Position numbers and translations under genes: made by a program
From: Lactifluus volemus
Taxonomy: Eukaryota > Basidiomycota > Agaricomycetes > Russulales > Russulaceae
Direction: 5' to 3'
Length of the DNA: 64,000 nt
Assembly: GCA_022376515.1 (NCBI GenBank)
Contig: WTXI01000090.1
Span: 1 to 64,000 of the forward strand
In this document: positions 11,138 to 23,280 of the stretch, piece after piece
How positions within the stretch are numbered: the first letter of the stretch is position 1
How the letters are laid out: each line of letters begins with the position of its first letter
Notes under the pieces: model-generated
The model's database searches: none
What the model was told of the DNA's origin: nothing
What the model saw: only the letters and a program-made list of their open reading frames with translations

Positions 11138-12544
11138 ATGATCTTGTCTCTGTTCGCTGCAGCACTCCTTGCCCTTCCTGTCAACGCATTCTGGCGTTTG
11201 CCTTGCGCCAAACCGGTCCTCAACGCCCGTGTCGACCCTATCATTGCTCCTGGCGGACCGAGTAGTCACCTTCACACTATTATGGGTTCTAATGGTAAGC
11301 GTGCGGCTCGTGTAACAATGGTGAAAAGTCGCGCTGATCTCATGCTAGCTATTGGATACAGTACTACGTTTGGAGACTTGCGTAATTGTCAGTGCTCGAC
11401 ATGCAAAGTCAAGGACGACAAATCTGCATATTGGATTCCCCAATTGGTGCGTAGCAACCTTGCGTATAAATAGCCGTACGAACATGGAAAGCTCAATACT
11501 GTTTTCTAGTATTATCAGTACCCAAACGGATCACTCGTGGAAGTCTCCCACGGAGGGATGATCGTGTGAGTTCAAGGGCGATCCATACGACGAGTGTCTC
11601 CTAATCAACGGTGCAGGTACTATATCCAGCGCGGCGGTTCCAATGAAACCATTGAAGCCTTCCCAGATGGCCTCCACATGTTTACAGGAGATCCATATGC
11701 CCGGAGCTACCCAGGCACTACAGAATCTCAGGTCATCAACTGGCTTTGGTGAGTCCCGTTCTCGAACTACGACAACCACTGACTCTTGACTACCGTCAGC
11801 CTTGGCCCCAATGGCCCCATTGGGGACCAGACACCAGGCATCGGAAACACCAATTGCCCATATGGTCTTAGGGCCCAAGTATTCTTCCCTGGTTGTTGGG
11901 ACGGTGTGAACCTCGACTCTCCTGATCACAAGTCGCACATGGCTTTCCCCAGTGAACTCAATGACGGTTTCTGTCCGCCTTCGCATCCGCACCACCTTGT
12001 ATCGCTCTATTACGAAGTATATTTCTACGTGACACCATTCAACTCTGGGAACTATGGCGGTCAGTTCGTCCTCGCAAACGGTGACCCGACCGGTTACGGG
12101 CTGCACGCCGACTTCCTGAACGGCTGGGACAGAAACGTGCTCACACGCGCCATCCAGACGTGTACGGCCTCGTCCGGTGTCATCGAGCAGTGTTCAGTCT
12201 TTGCGAACGAAGGCCGCTTCTACTCGGACGCAGAGATGAACGCTTGTTCCGCTTCGAATCCCATCCCCAGCGAGTCCATCCCTGGCGCACTTCACCAGTA
12301 CCTGCCTGGCTGCGTTCCGGTGACAAAAGGCCCAGGTCGCGCGTCCCCCACAGACCGCGTGCCGGGTTGTGTGGTCTCGGCTAATCGAAGGTCAGAACCT
12401 GAGGAGGAGCTTGAGGAGTGCGACGAAGTCGAAGAGCGCGCGGAGGAGGACGACTTTGAGGAGGACGACTTTGAGACTAGCATCAGCCTACGCGATCGCT
12501 GGCACCGTGCCTTGCGTAGAGACTGGTCATTCCCGTCAATGTAA
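11138..12544 (+). CDS. DUF1996 secreted protein, copy 1
   Basis: Exons 11138-11294, 11349-11446, 11510-11565, 11617-11748 and 11800-12544 join in phase to 395 residues. Residues 1-17 (MILSLFAAALLALPVNA) form a signal peptide; the mature protein starts FWRLPCAKPVL. The DUF1996 domain fills the rest: VDPI-PG-SSHLHTIMGSN, QVFFPGCWDGVNLDSPDHKSHMAFP, PPSHPHHLVSLYYEVYF, DPTGYGLHADFLNGWD and paired cysteines. It has HxH-type and acidic residues reminiscent of a metal-binding or glycan-active site, but the function of the family is not established. After the domain comes a short, very acidic tail (EPEEELEECDEVEERAEEDD) with a basic end. A second copy lies 3 kb downstream with the same exon borders, so the pair is a tandem duplication whose C-terminal tails have diverged. 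Confidence 0.88.
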
Positions 12545-15500
12545 TTCGCTCCCCTTTCCCCCTAGCCCCCTTCCACTCTTTTTAGACCACCCTCGTTTTC
12601 ACTATACAAGGCCACTCATTTCTATGTACACATTCCTTTTGCTGCGCATCTGACATGCGCGATATTCGCGTTGGCAAACGCCCGACTATCTTTTAGTATT
12701 CACCTTCCTTTCAGCAGGGGCTGGCTTCCTTTCGTCTAGCGAGTAGTATAGAACATGTACAAATATATAAGCACACCTACCTTGTACGATCGTCTGCGTG
12801 TGAGTGAGGGTACGTGTCGAACAAATTTCGTGCGATCGATAAGAACCATTGATCTCCGGCGATTATGCAATTATGTGCCATCGTTGTTTCAACATTTATA
12901 GAAACAACTAAGCTCCTTCCCAATGCTGTCATTCCCAACTGTCTGTGTTCTCGGCACATGGGTGCAGATGCATGGGGAGTGAGGATAGCAACCTATCACG
13001 CCAATGTCGCCATCCGAGAAGCGGCCCGGGTTCGGAGCCTCGGGATTCATTGGAGCTTGAGTACCAGGCGATAAGACGGGCTTCGTGCACCTACTAGCAA
13101 GTGAATACTAATTTGCACTTCGATGGCCTTCCAGTGTCTCGGTGTCTAAATAATCGAGCGTTAAACGTTGGACGATAGTCTGTTCTCCAACAAGCTTCGA
13201 TTCTTGATAGCTTCAAAGCTTCAACTTGAACTTAAAAGGCGATGAATTGGCTTCATGAAGAGGTGTGTTAACATTGCATGTCCCATCCGGTAATGTTGTT
13301 GCCTTCTTTCCAGATGTAAGTCGCTGCCTTCGAAATCATAAAATTTGTCGGCCGATGAGAGGTCTGGGGCGTACCCACACCTACTAATACGGAGCCTTAG
13401 TATCTACATTAGGACCATCCTTTGTTGAACTATTTATCTTAGGAGCTACGGACCTCTTTATTCAAAGGCCTCAGAATGTGCAGCAGAGAGGGCATTCAAC
13501 TTTCAGGTTTTCAGGTAACTCACGACTTCGGAGGTCGAACCTTAGGAGTACGGAACCGAATCAGAGATTGTATCTACAGATCCTCCAATCATCACTTGCG
13601 GACTCTCAATCCGGATCAAGCGCTGTGGCAATGAATCAACACAATCAATATGCTTGCCCAAAGTTTTTTTCTACCTACGGTCTCAATTGAATCCAACTAG
13701 TTGGTTCAAAAATTCGGCATCAAGTCTTCCGCAAGGAGCCTCAAAACTGTCCAATCTACACGTCTTGTGGAGGAAATAGGTCGGGCAACCAGGACAAGAC
13801 TCTGAACAGCACCAGGGGTGACCGTACTAGCCTTCAAGCTGAGGAGATCATCTGCGACAAGAAAAGTGGAACAGACCGGGGTAATCCTGTGATGACGGTT
13901 GTTCTAATAGCCTGAGAGTGGTGCTCCAGCCTCGATTTCTGGATCTGCCTTTACTATCCGTGGGAACTTGGCCCAACTGGGACGCGGACAGTTTTTCAGC
14001 AACCATGAACTTTGTCAACACGTCTCGAAAATCTTCCCGCGTGGGATCGGAGGAACCACCGTATCCACTCGGATGGGATAGGTACAGTATGGTCATGGGA
14101 ACTGTGATGTACCGTGCCGGTCGCCTTGATCGCATTTCTTCAAATCTATCCGCGGGTCTAATTCCCCCGTTGTGCGATAGTAGCTGCTGAGCTCGTATTT
14201 TTTCATAGAACTTGGGTTACTATGGGCCCTGCAAAACACAAACCTCAGTTTTCAAATTGTTGAGCCGTCTTCTTGGCCGGTGGCACACTTGACCTCGTAT
14301 ATTCGATCATCTTTAGTCGATCTTGCTCTCGTTGCTTCGTTATTCGTTGTGTAAATGGTCTAGTTGGCAGTCGTTTCGCGCCCCTCATGTCGCCCCCCCC
14401 CTCCAACTGGTGCCCTTAAGGCACTCCCTATGCTGTCTAACCTCGCCCATCTCTACCTCCCACGGGGTCCTCCCTCACCATTGAGCCTTTGCTCCTGGCC
14501 TCCAAGCGAACGGGAGTCAACTCGCCGCACGGTCATCAAAGCCGAAGACCGTGCGAGAAAATAAATACGAAGTGTGAAATCTAGCTGCCCGATATCATGA
14601 CATTCCGCTAAGCTGATCGAACATCTGGACCTTCCTGAGGTGAAGACCACTCTTAGAGAACGATTTACGAATGTGTCTTGTATTACCTACAAACCATCGT
14701 GCCGTATTTACTTGAACCGACTCGGAGGTGGTACAATGAAATGAGTTACAAAAAATTGCGTTGCAAAGAATTGAATCACACCCACATGATTCGATCACCT
14801 CTGGAGGTAAATCACTCGGTATATATAATTTTTAGTTTTCGAGAGCACTTCAATTTGCTCTGTCTACCATGGCGACGAGGCCATTTCGCTTACTAGTACT
14901 GTACATGCAAGATAGCTACCAAGCGGGCTGATGCGGCCGCCCCCCCCCCCCCCCTTTTTTTTTTTTTCAACGCCGTGAAATACGTTGTCATTACTGTCTG
15001 GCATTGGGGATGGTTCTGGCAGGTCGTTTTGTTGGTGAAGCGTAGGTCACAGTGGCACGGTGGTATTAGATCTTGTGGTTCTAGGATGTGTGTTTAGTCT
15101 CACAGTGGCATTGGTGTTGCAGGTTCCAGTGTTGTACATTGTGTGTTCTCCCAGTTTACTGGTTAGGCTAAATAAATAAGTCTTTGCCGCAGGTACTAGT
15201 AACATCTTATGCCATGACTGAGTGGCATGCAGGCATAGCCTGGATGGTGGGTATACTAATTCATAATTTAGTTGCTAGTAGGGGGTCATGGTGTTCGAGA
15301 GTTCGTTGTTCACCTTTTCCTGGTGGTTGTTCTGGCCGAGAGAGATGCAGTAAAGAGTGAATCTGCCGAGTCGCCCGGCAGCGGCAGGATGCCTCCAATG
15401 AAAATTTCCGCGTCATTCAAAAGAGCGTAAAAGGCTCTTCTCACGTGAGCGAGGACCTGAACTGAGCCCTCAGATAAGCCGAGTCTTTGATGTACGCCTA

Positions 15501-15626
15501 ATATCTAAAATAATTCCCCTCTTCGAGGGGCATCTACATAAAGGCCTTCAGGCTAGTTCGGTATGTCACCAATCTCACAGTAGTTTCTTCCACTCTTTTT
15601 TTTTTTCACATTCATTTTCTGCGAAA
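12545..15626. other. long intergenic region between DUF1996 copies
   Basis: About 3.1 kb without a supportable gene on either strand. Open frames are short and unlike proteins I know. It contains the C15/T13 homopolymer at 14940-14967 and a lone tRNA-A-box-like string near 14356 that lacks any B box. Confidence 0.5.
14940..14967. repeat. poly(C)-poly(T) tract
   Basis: Fifteen C followed directly by thirteen T, placed right after a NotI-like GCGGCCGC. This is a homopurine/homopyrimidine tract, also a likely place for sequencing length errors. Confidence 0.9.
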
Positions 15627-17629
15627 ATGACTCTCGCTCTTTTGACCTCAGCGCTTCTGTTTACCTCTTCCGTTAACGCATTCTGGCGTTTACCTTGCGC
15701 CAAACCAGTCCTCAATGCTCGTGTCGACCCAATCGTCAGCCCTGGCAGGGCGAGCTCCCACCTTCATACTATCATGGGCTCTAATGGTACGCCTGTGGCT
15801 CGTGTAACGATAGTGAAAATTCACCATGACCTCTTGTGGTAGCCATTGGATTCAATACCACATTTGAAGACTTGCGTAATTCCGAGTGCACAACTTGCAA
15901 GGTCAAGGACGACAAGTCTGCGTATTGGATTCCAGAGTTGGTAAGTAGCAGGTTTCCACATAAGTAGTCATACAGAAACGAAATTTGATGTTTTATTTAG
16001 TATTATCAGTATAAAAATGGCTCATTCAGCGCAGTTTCCCACGGTGGGATGCTCGTGTAGGTTCATTGGCGATTTAAACGACAACTGTTTTCTAATCAGT
16101 AGTGCAGGTACTATCTCCAGCGTAGCGCTCCCGGTGAGACCATACAAGCCTTCCCAGATGGCCTTCGCATGTTGGCAGGGGATCCGTATGTCCGGAGCAA
16201 CACAGGCACCCCCGAATCTCGGGCCATGTCTTGGCGCTGGTGAGTCTCGTTCCTCCACACGGACCATGGGAACTGCTGACTCTTGGCTACCATCAGCCTT
16301 GGCTCCCAGGGCTCCATTGGGGACCAGACACCAGATATGAACAACACCAATTGTCCATGGGGTCTTAGGGCCCAAGTATTCTTCCCTGGTTGTTGGGACG
16401 GCAAGAACCTCGACTCTCCCGATCACAAGTCACACATGGCTTACCCCGATGGAATCGATAACGGCAAGTGCCCGCCCACGCACCCGGTCCACCTTGTCTC
16501 TATCTTTTATGAGGTATATTTCTCGGTGGATCCTTTCAACTCGTTGAGGGACGGTGGACGTTTTGTTCTCTCAAACGGTGATCCGACTGGTTATGGGTTA
16601 CACGGCGACTTCATGAACGGCTGGGACAGGAGCGTACTCGAGCGTGCCGTCGAAACATGCACCAACCTCTCTGGGGTAATTGAAGACTGTCCGGTGTTCA
16701 AGAACGAGAACCGCTTCGAGGATGACTCAACTATGCAGTCGTGCGCCGCGAAGAATCCTATACCTGCAGAGGAGGGCATGGGCGATGGTCTTGTATTGGA
16801 TCACCTCCCTGGCTGCGTTGCAGTGACCAACGGCCCCGAAAATGCCACCCCTAAAGACATCGTTCCAGGTTGCGTACCAGGGAGTCCGGCGGTGTCGCCG
16901 TCCTCAGCCCTGAAATCTACCTCCGCTACGATGTCGAATTCGAACCCGTCGCCTTCGAGCGTGGCAGCTCCGATGTCAAATTCAGGCACGCCGATGAGCA
17001 TGGCCGCTCCGATGTCAAATTCAGGCATGCCGATGAGTGTGACCCCCACCTCCAATCAACCTTCCTCTCCGTTAACCGGACTGAACCGAGCGATCGCAAC
17101 CCCAGGAGGACTTTCGTCGCCGAGTCCCGACCTCTCTTCCGCCTCTGCCCCTACCTCCGTCCCGTCTCACACTCCCTGCTCTCATACTGTCGCCTCCGCC
17201 TCCCCACCCGTCAATGCCATCTCATCCAGCATGTCAGACCCCTTGTCGCAGACGACTAGTTCCCCTGCTCCGCCCGCATCATCCTCTAATCCTTTCAATA
17301 GCGATAGTAACGATGGTGATGATGATGGTGACGATGACTGTGACATGTCATCGGGCGTCAGCTCTAATATCCTTCCGAGTTCCACCCTGTCAGAGCCCTC
17401 GCCACAGACGACTAGTTCCGCCTCACAATCTGCGCCATCATCCCCTGATAATGGTAGTGATGATGGTGACGACGTCTGTGGCATGTCGTCGGGCGTCAGC
17501 GCTAGCATCCCACCGACCGGCAGCGCTAGTATTCCTCCGAGTGCCAGCCCTAGCCAAACCTCTAGCCTCGCCGGCGCGGGTCGTCGGCACCATGCACAAC
17601 GCATGCGCCGGTCGCGCCATTCATTCTGA
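15627..17629 (+). CDS. DUF1996 secreted protein, copy 2, with Ser/Pro/Thr-rich tail
   Basis: Exons 15627-15786, 15843-15940, 16001-16056, 16108-16239 and 16297-17629 join in phase to 592 residues. The splice pattern equals copy 1. The signal peptide is MTLALLTSALLFTSSVNA, then FWRLPCAKPVLNARVDPI. The DUF1996 domain runs to about residue 350 with QVFFPGCWDGKNLDSPDHKSHMAYP and DPTGYGLHGDFMNGWD. It is followed by about 240 residues rich in Ser, Pro and Thr. These hold tandem repeats (MSNSGTPMSMAAPMSNSGMP), two acidic blocks (DSNDGDDDGDDDCDM and DNGSDDGDDVCGM) each followed by SSGVS, and a basic end RRHHAQRMRRSRHSF. The tail looks like an O-glycosylated cell-wall spacer (inference). No GPI signal is evident, since the end is basic and not hydrophobic. 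One intron uses a GTAGGT donor. Confidence 0.88.
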
Positions 17630-18016
17630 TCCTTTCGCTCTTCTCTTTCCTATACCCAGTTTTTTCTTCAGCCGTGGGACGTCGTTCCTGTTGCTTATAT
17701 ACCCCGGGACGCCCACTGGGTCTCTTAAAATTACCTTCGCACATCCCGCCTCAGCGCGGTTGTATACACTATTGTATGTGTTTGCTACTGTATGCTACCT
17801 GAGTGTCGTCATCATCACTCATCCGAGTGGGTTCGCTGTCGAATAACTTTGCTACGGAGAGCACATGCTTTAGTGGATGCCTGTTCTAACTTATTAAAAT
17901 ATTTGTTATATATATATAAGTTAACTGTTATTATATTTGGCTGTGTTTGTTGACGTCGGTTGCTGTCGGTTGAAGATTACTCTCACCCTGAACTGCTTTT
18001 CTATCAGAGTAAAGTT
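17630..18016. other. short intergenic, AT-rich
   Basis: Contains an AT-rich TATATATATA stretch near 17910-17920 and no gene. It should hold the end of the DUF1996 transcript and the promoter of the SAP18-like gene. Confidence 0.5.
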
Positions 18017-19074
18017 ATGGAGGACAAGACACCTGCTGGTCAACCCATCATTGACCGAGAAAAGGTGTTTCAGACTCATCACCTCATAGCTAACCTTATC
18101 TCACCTCAACCCTCATCTTTTCCGCAGACCGCACCCTTTCTTATACGCGCCTTTGTCAAAGTCGGCTCATTTCACCGTCTCTCACAATTTCAAGATGGAC
18201 CTCTTCCGATGGCAGACGAACTGCAGATATTCACGTGGTAAGTTCGTTTGTTTGCTGCGGGATTGTCCCTTTGGGCGCGTCGGGTTTGACAAACTCTCTT
18301 CAAAGGAAAGACGCGACGCTCTTCGAGCTCCTCACCACGATCCGCAACTCCGCTTCGAGCACGCTCGAGTACCGTCACCCACTAGCGCGCTACTCTTTCC
18401 GCACGATCTACGCTGATGCGGGCAACCGCGGGCAGTTTGCCCAAAAGGACCTTGGCGTCATATACTCGCGCGATACCCTTGGTGACATTGGCACCGTCGA
18501 GCAACTACTCGAAGACGACATCGCCATGCAAGAAAGCTCGGAACGCCAGAGGGATGCGCGCACGCTCGACGAGCTGCGGTTCGTGCCGGGAGACTACCTC
18601 TGCGTCGCAGTGATGCTACCCAAGAACGTGCAGGCGAACTTTTCTGTCGACTCATCCGCACCAAAAAGTGCTGTCGGTGGGGTACCATCGTCTTCTCCGG
18701 CGAATGGCTGGAAGAGCGGTGGTGGCGGAGGACTCGGACGCGTCGCGAATGTATCTTCTGGGGGACCAGGAGTTTCGCCCGGCGTGGGCCGCGGAGGGGG
18801 ACATTGGCGCGGAGGCTCGGACGCGCCGCCTCAGACCGCTCGCGGTCGTGGAGAGCGTGGGGTAGATTTTGGTGCTGGTCGTGGGGACCGTGATCGGGAC
18901 CGGGACCGGGACGGGGGTAGGTTCCGGGATGAAAGGGATCGACGTCCGCCCGCGCCTAGGAGAGAATCGCCGCCTCCGCGAGCATCGTGGAGTGAGCGGG
19001 ATCGTGCACCTCGGGATAGACGGTCGCCCTCTCGGTCTCGGTCGCGTTCCCCAACGGCACGGAGAAGGAGATAA
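18017..19074 (+). CDS. SAP18-like protein with RGG/RS tail
   Basis: Exons 18017-18064, 18128-18237 and 18306-19074 give 308 residues. The first intron is 63 nt and free of stops, so retention would keep the frame (adding 21 residues), but splicing gives the family sequence IDREK-TAPFLIRAFVKVGSFHRL. Residues 1-140 form the SAP18 ubiquitin-like fold: LQIFTWKDATLFELLTTI, then FRTIYADAGNRGQFAQKDLGVIYS and GDYLCVAVMLP. SAP18 is a subunit of Sin3-HDAC co-repressor and of the ASAP/PSAP splicing complexes. The human protein is about 150 residues. Here some 160 extra residues follow: Gly-rich RGG-like repeats, then RDRDRDRD and RSPSRSRSRSP-type dipeptides ending ARRRR. That tail resembles RNA-binding SR proteins and would fit the splicing role (inference). 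Confidence 0.88.
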
Positions 19075-19244
19075 GTTAGTTAGTTGGACGATATTTGATT
19101 TCAAAAAAATTTCATTTTGAAATTTAAAATTGGGGGGCACCGGAAATGTCGGACCGGAATTCAACTTGAACATTTAGAATTTCGAAAACACGCGTTCGGC
19201 CTCGAGTTGGCTCGTTCCTCCGACATACACACTCTGGCTGGTCT

Positions 19245-21254
19245 ATGGGTAACTCTCCATCTAGAAACGATCATTTCCCTATACCACCAGGGTATGCCCC
19301 TCCACTCTATCCAGGTTATGGCCTATACTCGAACACGTCTACCTGGAACCCCTTCACACGGTACAAAATGAGGAAAAGGGAGAGAGTACTCAGAGAATAT
19401 CTGTACACGACCCCTATGGTACTTCAATATCCTGGTGCGCTTGCAAGTGAGTATATATCTGGTTTTCTCAAGTGCTGCCATCCGATGAGAACTACGTACA
19501 GTCACTCAGCCAGGACAGACCATGGTGCAGCCTGGGGTCCCAAATGTACACACCGCTCTCCCAGTAGCTCCTATCACCGGAAACGACATGACTGGCCAGG
19601 TACCTATGACATTTGCAGCACAGATGGGAATTCCGGGTGCTATTCCTCATGCACCTCAGCCAGTTGGTGTTGCCTCTGCTCCGGTGATACCCCAAATGGC
19701 TGCTGGTGTTGCCGCCATGCCACAGATGGCACAGATGGGATATCCGGCTTTTGACTATTCAACCTATCTTGATGCTCGCGGAGATCCCGTCATTCGTCGT
19801 CGTTCCCGCCGTTCGCAACGTCCCCGCTACCACCGCAGTCACCGCCGTAGCCCAACGCCATCGGGTTCTAGCGCGAGCGACTCTGAGTCATATGCCAGCC
19901 CTTCCTCTTCCGATAGTTACGAATACTCGCGGCACCGTCGTTCCGGTAGTGGACGTAATCCGCTTCCACGTCCACCGAAGGATGTGCTCTCGAGCACGCC
20001 CTTCAGGCCTCTCCTCACCCAACTTCCAAGCGCGCACTATAATTCCTGGGGAATAGGCGGCACGACCGCCTCGATGCCTCGGCCCCAACTAACTACTTAT
20101 GGCAATATCCGTCCTCGCAATCGCAAAGACCGCGGTGGTGGATTTTTAGGTGGCCTTCGACGGCGCGATCACCGATTTGGAGTCCCCTCATTGTCGGCTG
20201 CGGCTCGCGCTATCGCGCAGCCGTTCATGGGACCTGCGATGGCCATGCCCGAACCACATCCCGCACCCCCCATTGCTGGCCATGCGACCCCTGGTCCCGT
20301 AATGCCCGTGATCCCGCCAAGTCCCCAGATGCACATGCCCTCGCCTGATCCTGCGCCACCCGTTATTCCCCCCGGAGTTGGCATGCCCATGCCGACCCGC
20401 GCCCGGGCAGGTTCGACGCCCTTCGTCGGCCCAGGTGGCCTCGCGACTCCAAGGACCCCTGCGCCACAGATGTTCCCACCACCGGGCCAGATGCAGATGC
20501 CGAGTCCTTCAGGAGGGCCAGTACCTATGCCCACGCCTATGGCGGGCACCCCCATGCCAATGCCGTCGCCCAATATGGGACCTGGCGGTGTCCGGCCACA
20601 GACGCCAACGCATATGCCGATGCCTACTCCCGGCGGCATCGGGGTGATACCCCCCGTGATTCCGCCGTCGAACACGATGGTTGGAATGGCCATGCCGTCA
20701 CCATCTATTGGCGCTGGAGTGATGCCGCAGCAGCTCAAGTTTAATGGGTACGGACGGTACGCAGGGTTGTTGTGCCATTCAGCAGATACGGTGGTGTTTG
20801 AGGATGACCTGTATCCGACCGCGTTGCACCTGTTCGAAGCACACAAGTTTCTCGGGGGCCGTCCTGACCTCGCGGAACGTATCAGGCAATGTCAACGCGT
20901 CGAGGATGTCACGGCTCTCAGCGCAGAAATGGAAGACTTTGCGAGGCAAGATTGGGGCAACGTTGCCCTGGCCAAAGTAAGTTTTCTTTCTTTTCATATC
21001 CCCCACGTGATTTCCGATTTCTTTTTAATTATTATCCCGTTTGTTATTATTTTTAGATGGACGAAGTCCTGTACCTCAAGTTCCGGCAGCACAGCGAGTT
21101 GCGCACTTTGCTTCTTGGCACGTTACCCTCCGAGCTCGTCTACGTCGAGTCTGGGGACCCGTTCTGGGGAGATGGGGCAGGTTCCGGCAGGAACGAACTT
21201 GGCCATTCGTTAATGCGCGTACGGGACCGACTGCGTGCTGAAGGAAGGTTGTAG
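19245..21254 (+). CDS. NADAR-domain protein with long Pro/Met-rich N-terminus
   Basis: Exons 19245-19446, 19514-20976 and 21057-21254 join to 620 residues. The C-terminal 160 residues are a NADAR domain (YbiA/DUF1768): FNGYGRYAGLLCHSADTVVFEDDLYPTALHLFEAHKFL, then RPDLAERIRQC, then MDEVLYLKFRQHSELRTLLLGT and DPFWGDGAGSGRNELGHSLMRVRDRL. Bacterial and plant members are N-glycosidases that destroy reactive riboflavin intermediates; others remove ADP-ribose from nucleic-acid bases. The N-terminal 430 residues are low-complexity: an RRRSRRSQRPRYHR-SHRR patch, a Ser-rich block, then over 200 residues of PMPTP / MQMPSP / VIPP repeats. The start MGNSPSRNDHF with PPGYAPPLYPGYG is the first Met of exon 1. 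The second exon could instead start by itself at 19522. Confidence 0.85.
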
Positions 21255-23280
21255 GTCCCCCCTCAAAAAAAACTGGCTTTTTTTTTGGTCAATCCTATAT
21301 TTCTATGACCCCTCTCACATCCATATTTCACTCCTTTTTATTCTCGTGTGTGTGATCAACTTTGTTTTTTTTTGTACTTCTATCTTGTGTTTTGGCTGCA
21401 ACAATGGGTTTGTGGCCTTGCACCTTGTATCCATCTATTCTTTCAGCTCCTATATGCAAGCATACTTAGGCCGCTCTGCTTTTTTTTTCTTGATTTTTTT
21501 TATAATCCCCCTACCCCAAAGGTGTATCGCACATGAATTTTGTATCTTCTTGTTCATGTTCTGTCCCCACGCTTCCCTCCCCCACATCCCTCCTCCTTTA
21601 TCATGATCACGATCAATCATGATGTTACGTACACGACTCGATAATATACGCGATACCTTGTTTACACACCCAAATTGAAAATGCACAAAAGACACGCGTT
21701 AGTCTAGAGATGATTCTACAGTATATGGCAAAAGCTGTCAGTGCTAGGCCCGGGTGAGTGTAATACCCACCTCACCGCACGCATACATAAAGTACCGGTG
21801 TGCCGTGAGCGATCAGATCTACCCGAAGTCAATTTCCGTTTTCTGCTCTCTATATAAAGTAGACTGGACGCAAACCAAAAAATCAATAAGAAAGAACGCT
21901 CATAAAAAGGGTGCTTCTCGTCACAATGGCAACTTAAAATGGCCTAGAGTCGTCGGCTGGTTTGAATATTTGAAAGGGGATAAAATAATGTAATTCTACG
22001 GTGCAGAGTTACTGTGACACAGCAAGAACATTTCAATTGAAATTGGACGGCAAATACGGTATCTAGATTGCTCACCCAACGCCGACAGACGCCCTTTCCC
22101 GACCAATGGTCGGGGACAGCAGAGTTACGCGTATCCCGCCTTGATTTCTGTCTCGGAAATGTCACAGGCAGGGTCTGCGAGATACACGGGCAATTGATAA
22201 GATCAAAAAGGGAAAAGAAAATGGAGGGCAGAGGGTGTTGTGGCACTAAGGAACGATAGTCAAAGGACAGCCACATGTTGCATCATTCAGACTTCTCCGG
22301 GAACCACTAGACAATGCTTCAGGTGTGAGCCGTGGATTCCGGAGCCAAGGTCGAGCTTCGGGGCACCTCTTACGACGTTGTCTAAAACGCCGCCTTGTCA
22401 GACCAGAACCAGTTCCCACATGACCCACTTGAACGTCTAGTCAGTGAAGTTTTTTTTTTTTCCACAGCTGCATTTTTCTTCTTTGCCAGTGTACGTACGT
22501 TGATCGATATTCAAACATCCCCAACCAGGAAATCCCACTATTGTCAGGAGATCTCGGTCAGCTGCTCACCCAAACCTTGCCAAGGGGAAAAAAATCCTGT
22601 TTCTATGCTCGCCACGCATGTGACTTTTTGCTCCTCGAACCGGTCCCTCGAATTATATACGTACGCCAAACGGAAATTCATGGGGTTGACGACGAGGCAT
22701 GCCCGAATCACCCGGGCGTCAAGCGACGAGTGGGTTGAAAAAAGTCTCCATTCAGCAAAAGCCCGAAAAGCTAAGTTATTTAAAAAAAAATACGCGATTC
22801 GGGGAAGAGTTGATGCACCTGTGACCTGTCTTAACGAGTTAGATTCAGTTACAGCAATTGCAGCCGCGGGGTTTGTCAAGCCGGGGCCCCCGCCATCGGT
22901 TTCCCATCATTCCTGTGCACGGAGATGTTGCCGTATGAACTGTGTCACTCACCACGTTTTTATGCTTATGCTCGCGTTCCACCATGGGGACCCCACGTGG
23001 AAGAATCGCCTATGTATGGTTTCGCGAACGAATGTCCGCAACAAAGCTCACGCCGTTGGCGATGGCATCGTTCGTCTGTTTGTTACGAGACACGCACAAA
23101 CAGATACAAATAGCCAAGGAGCTCAGACAAAGCTGCCTCACTTTGCCAGTTTTTTTTTTTTTTTCCTTCCCATCTCGACGCAGTTGTTTTTGAGACCTTT
23201 CGGAAATGGGTATATGGTGCGTAAAGGTTTACATATGCATGGGGATATAGAGCTTACAAGGCACAGGACCTCCGAATACT
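21255..23280. other. intergenic, no supported gene
   Basis: About 2 kb with T-rich runs and a fortuitous 320-codon open frame (22395-23357, +) that I do not believe, because it is full of homopolymer-derived Phe/Lys runs and has no family character. Confidence 0.45.

Noticed and set aside
14356..14368. tRNA A-box-like TGGTCTAGTTGGC
   Set aside because: No matching GGTTCRANNCC B box and no cloverleaf arms at the right spacing.
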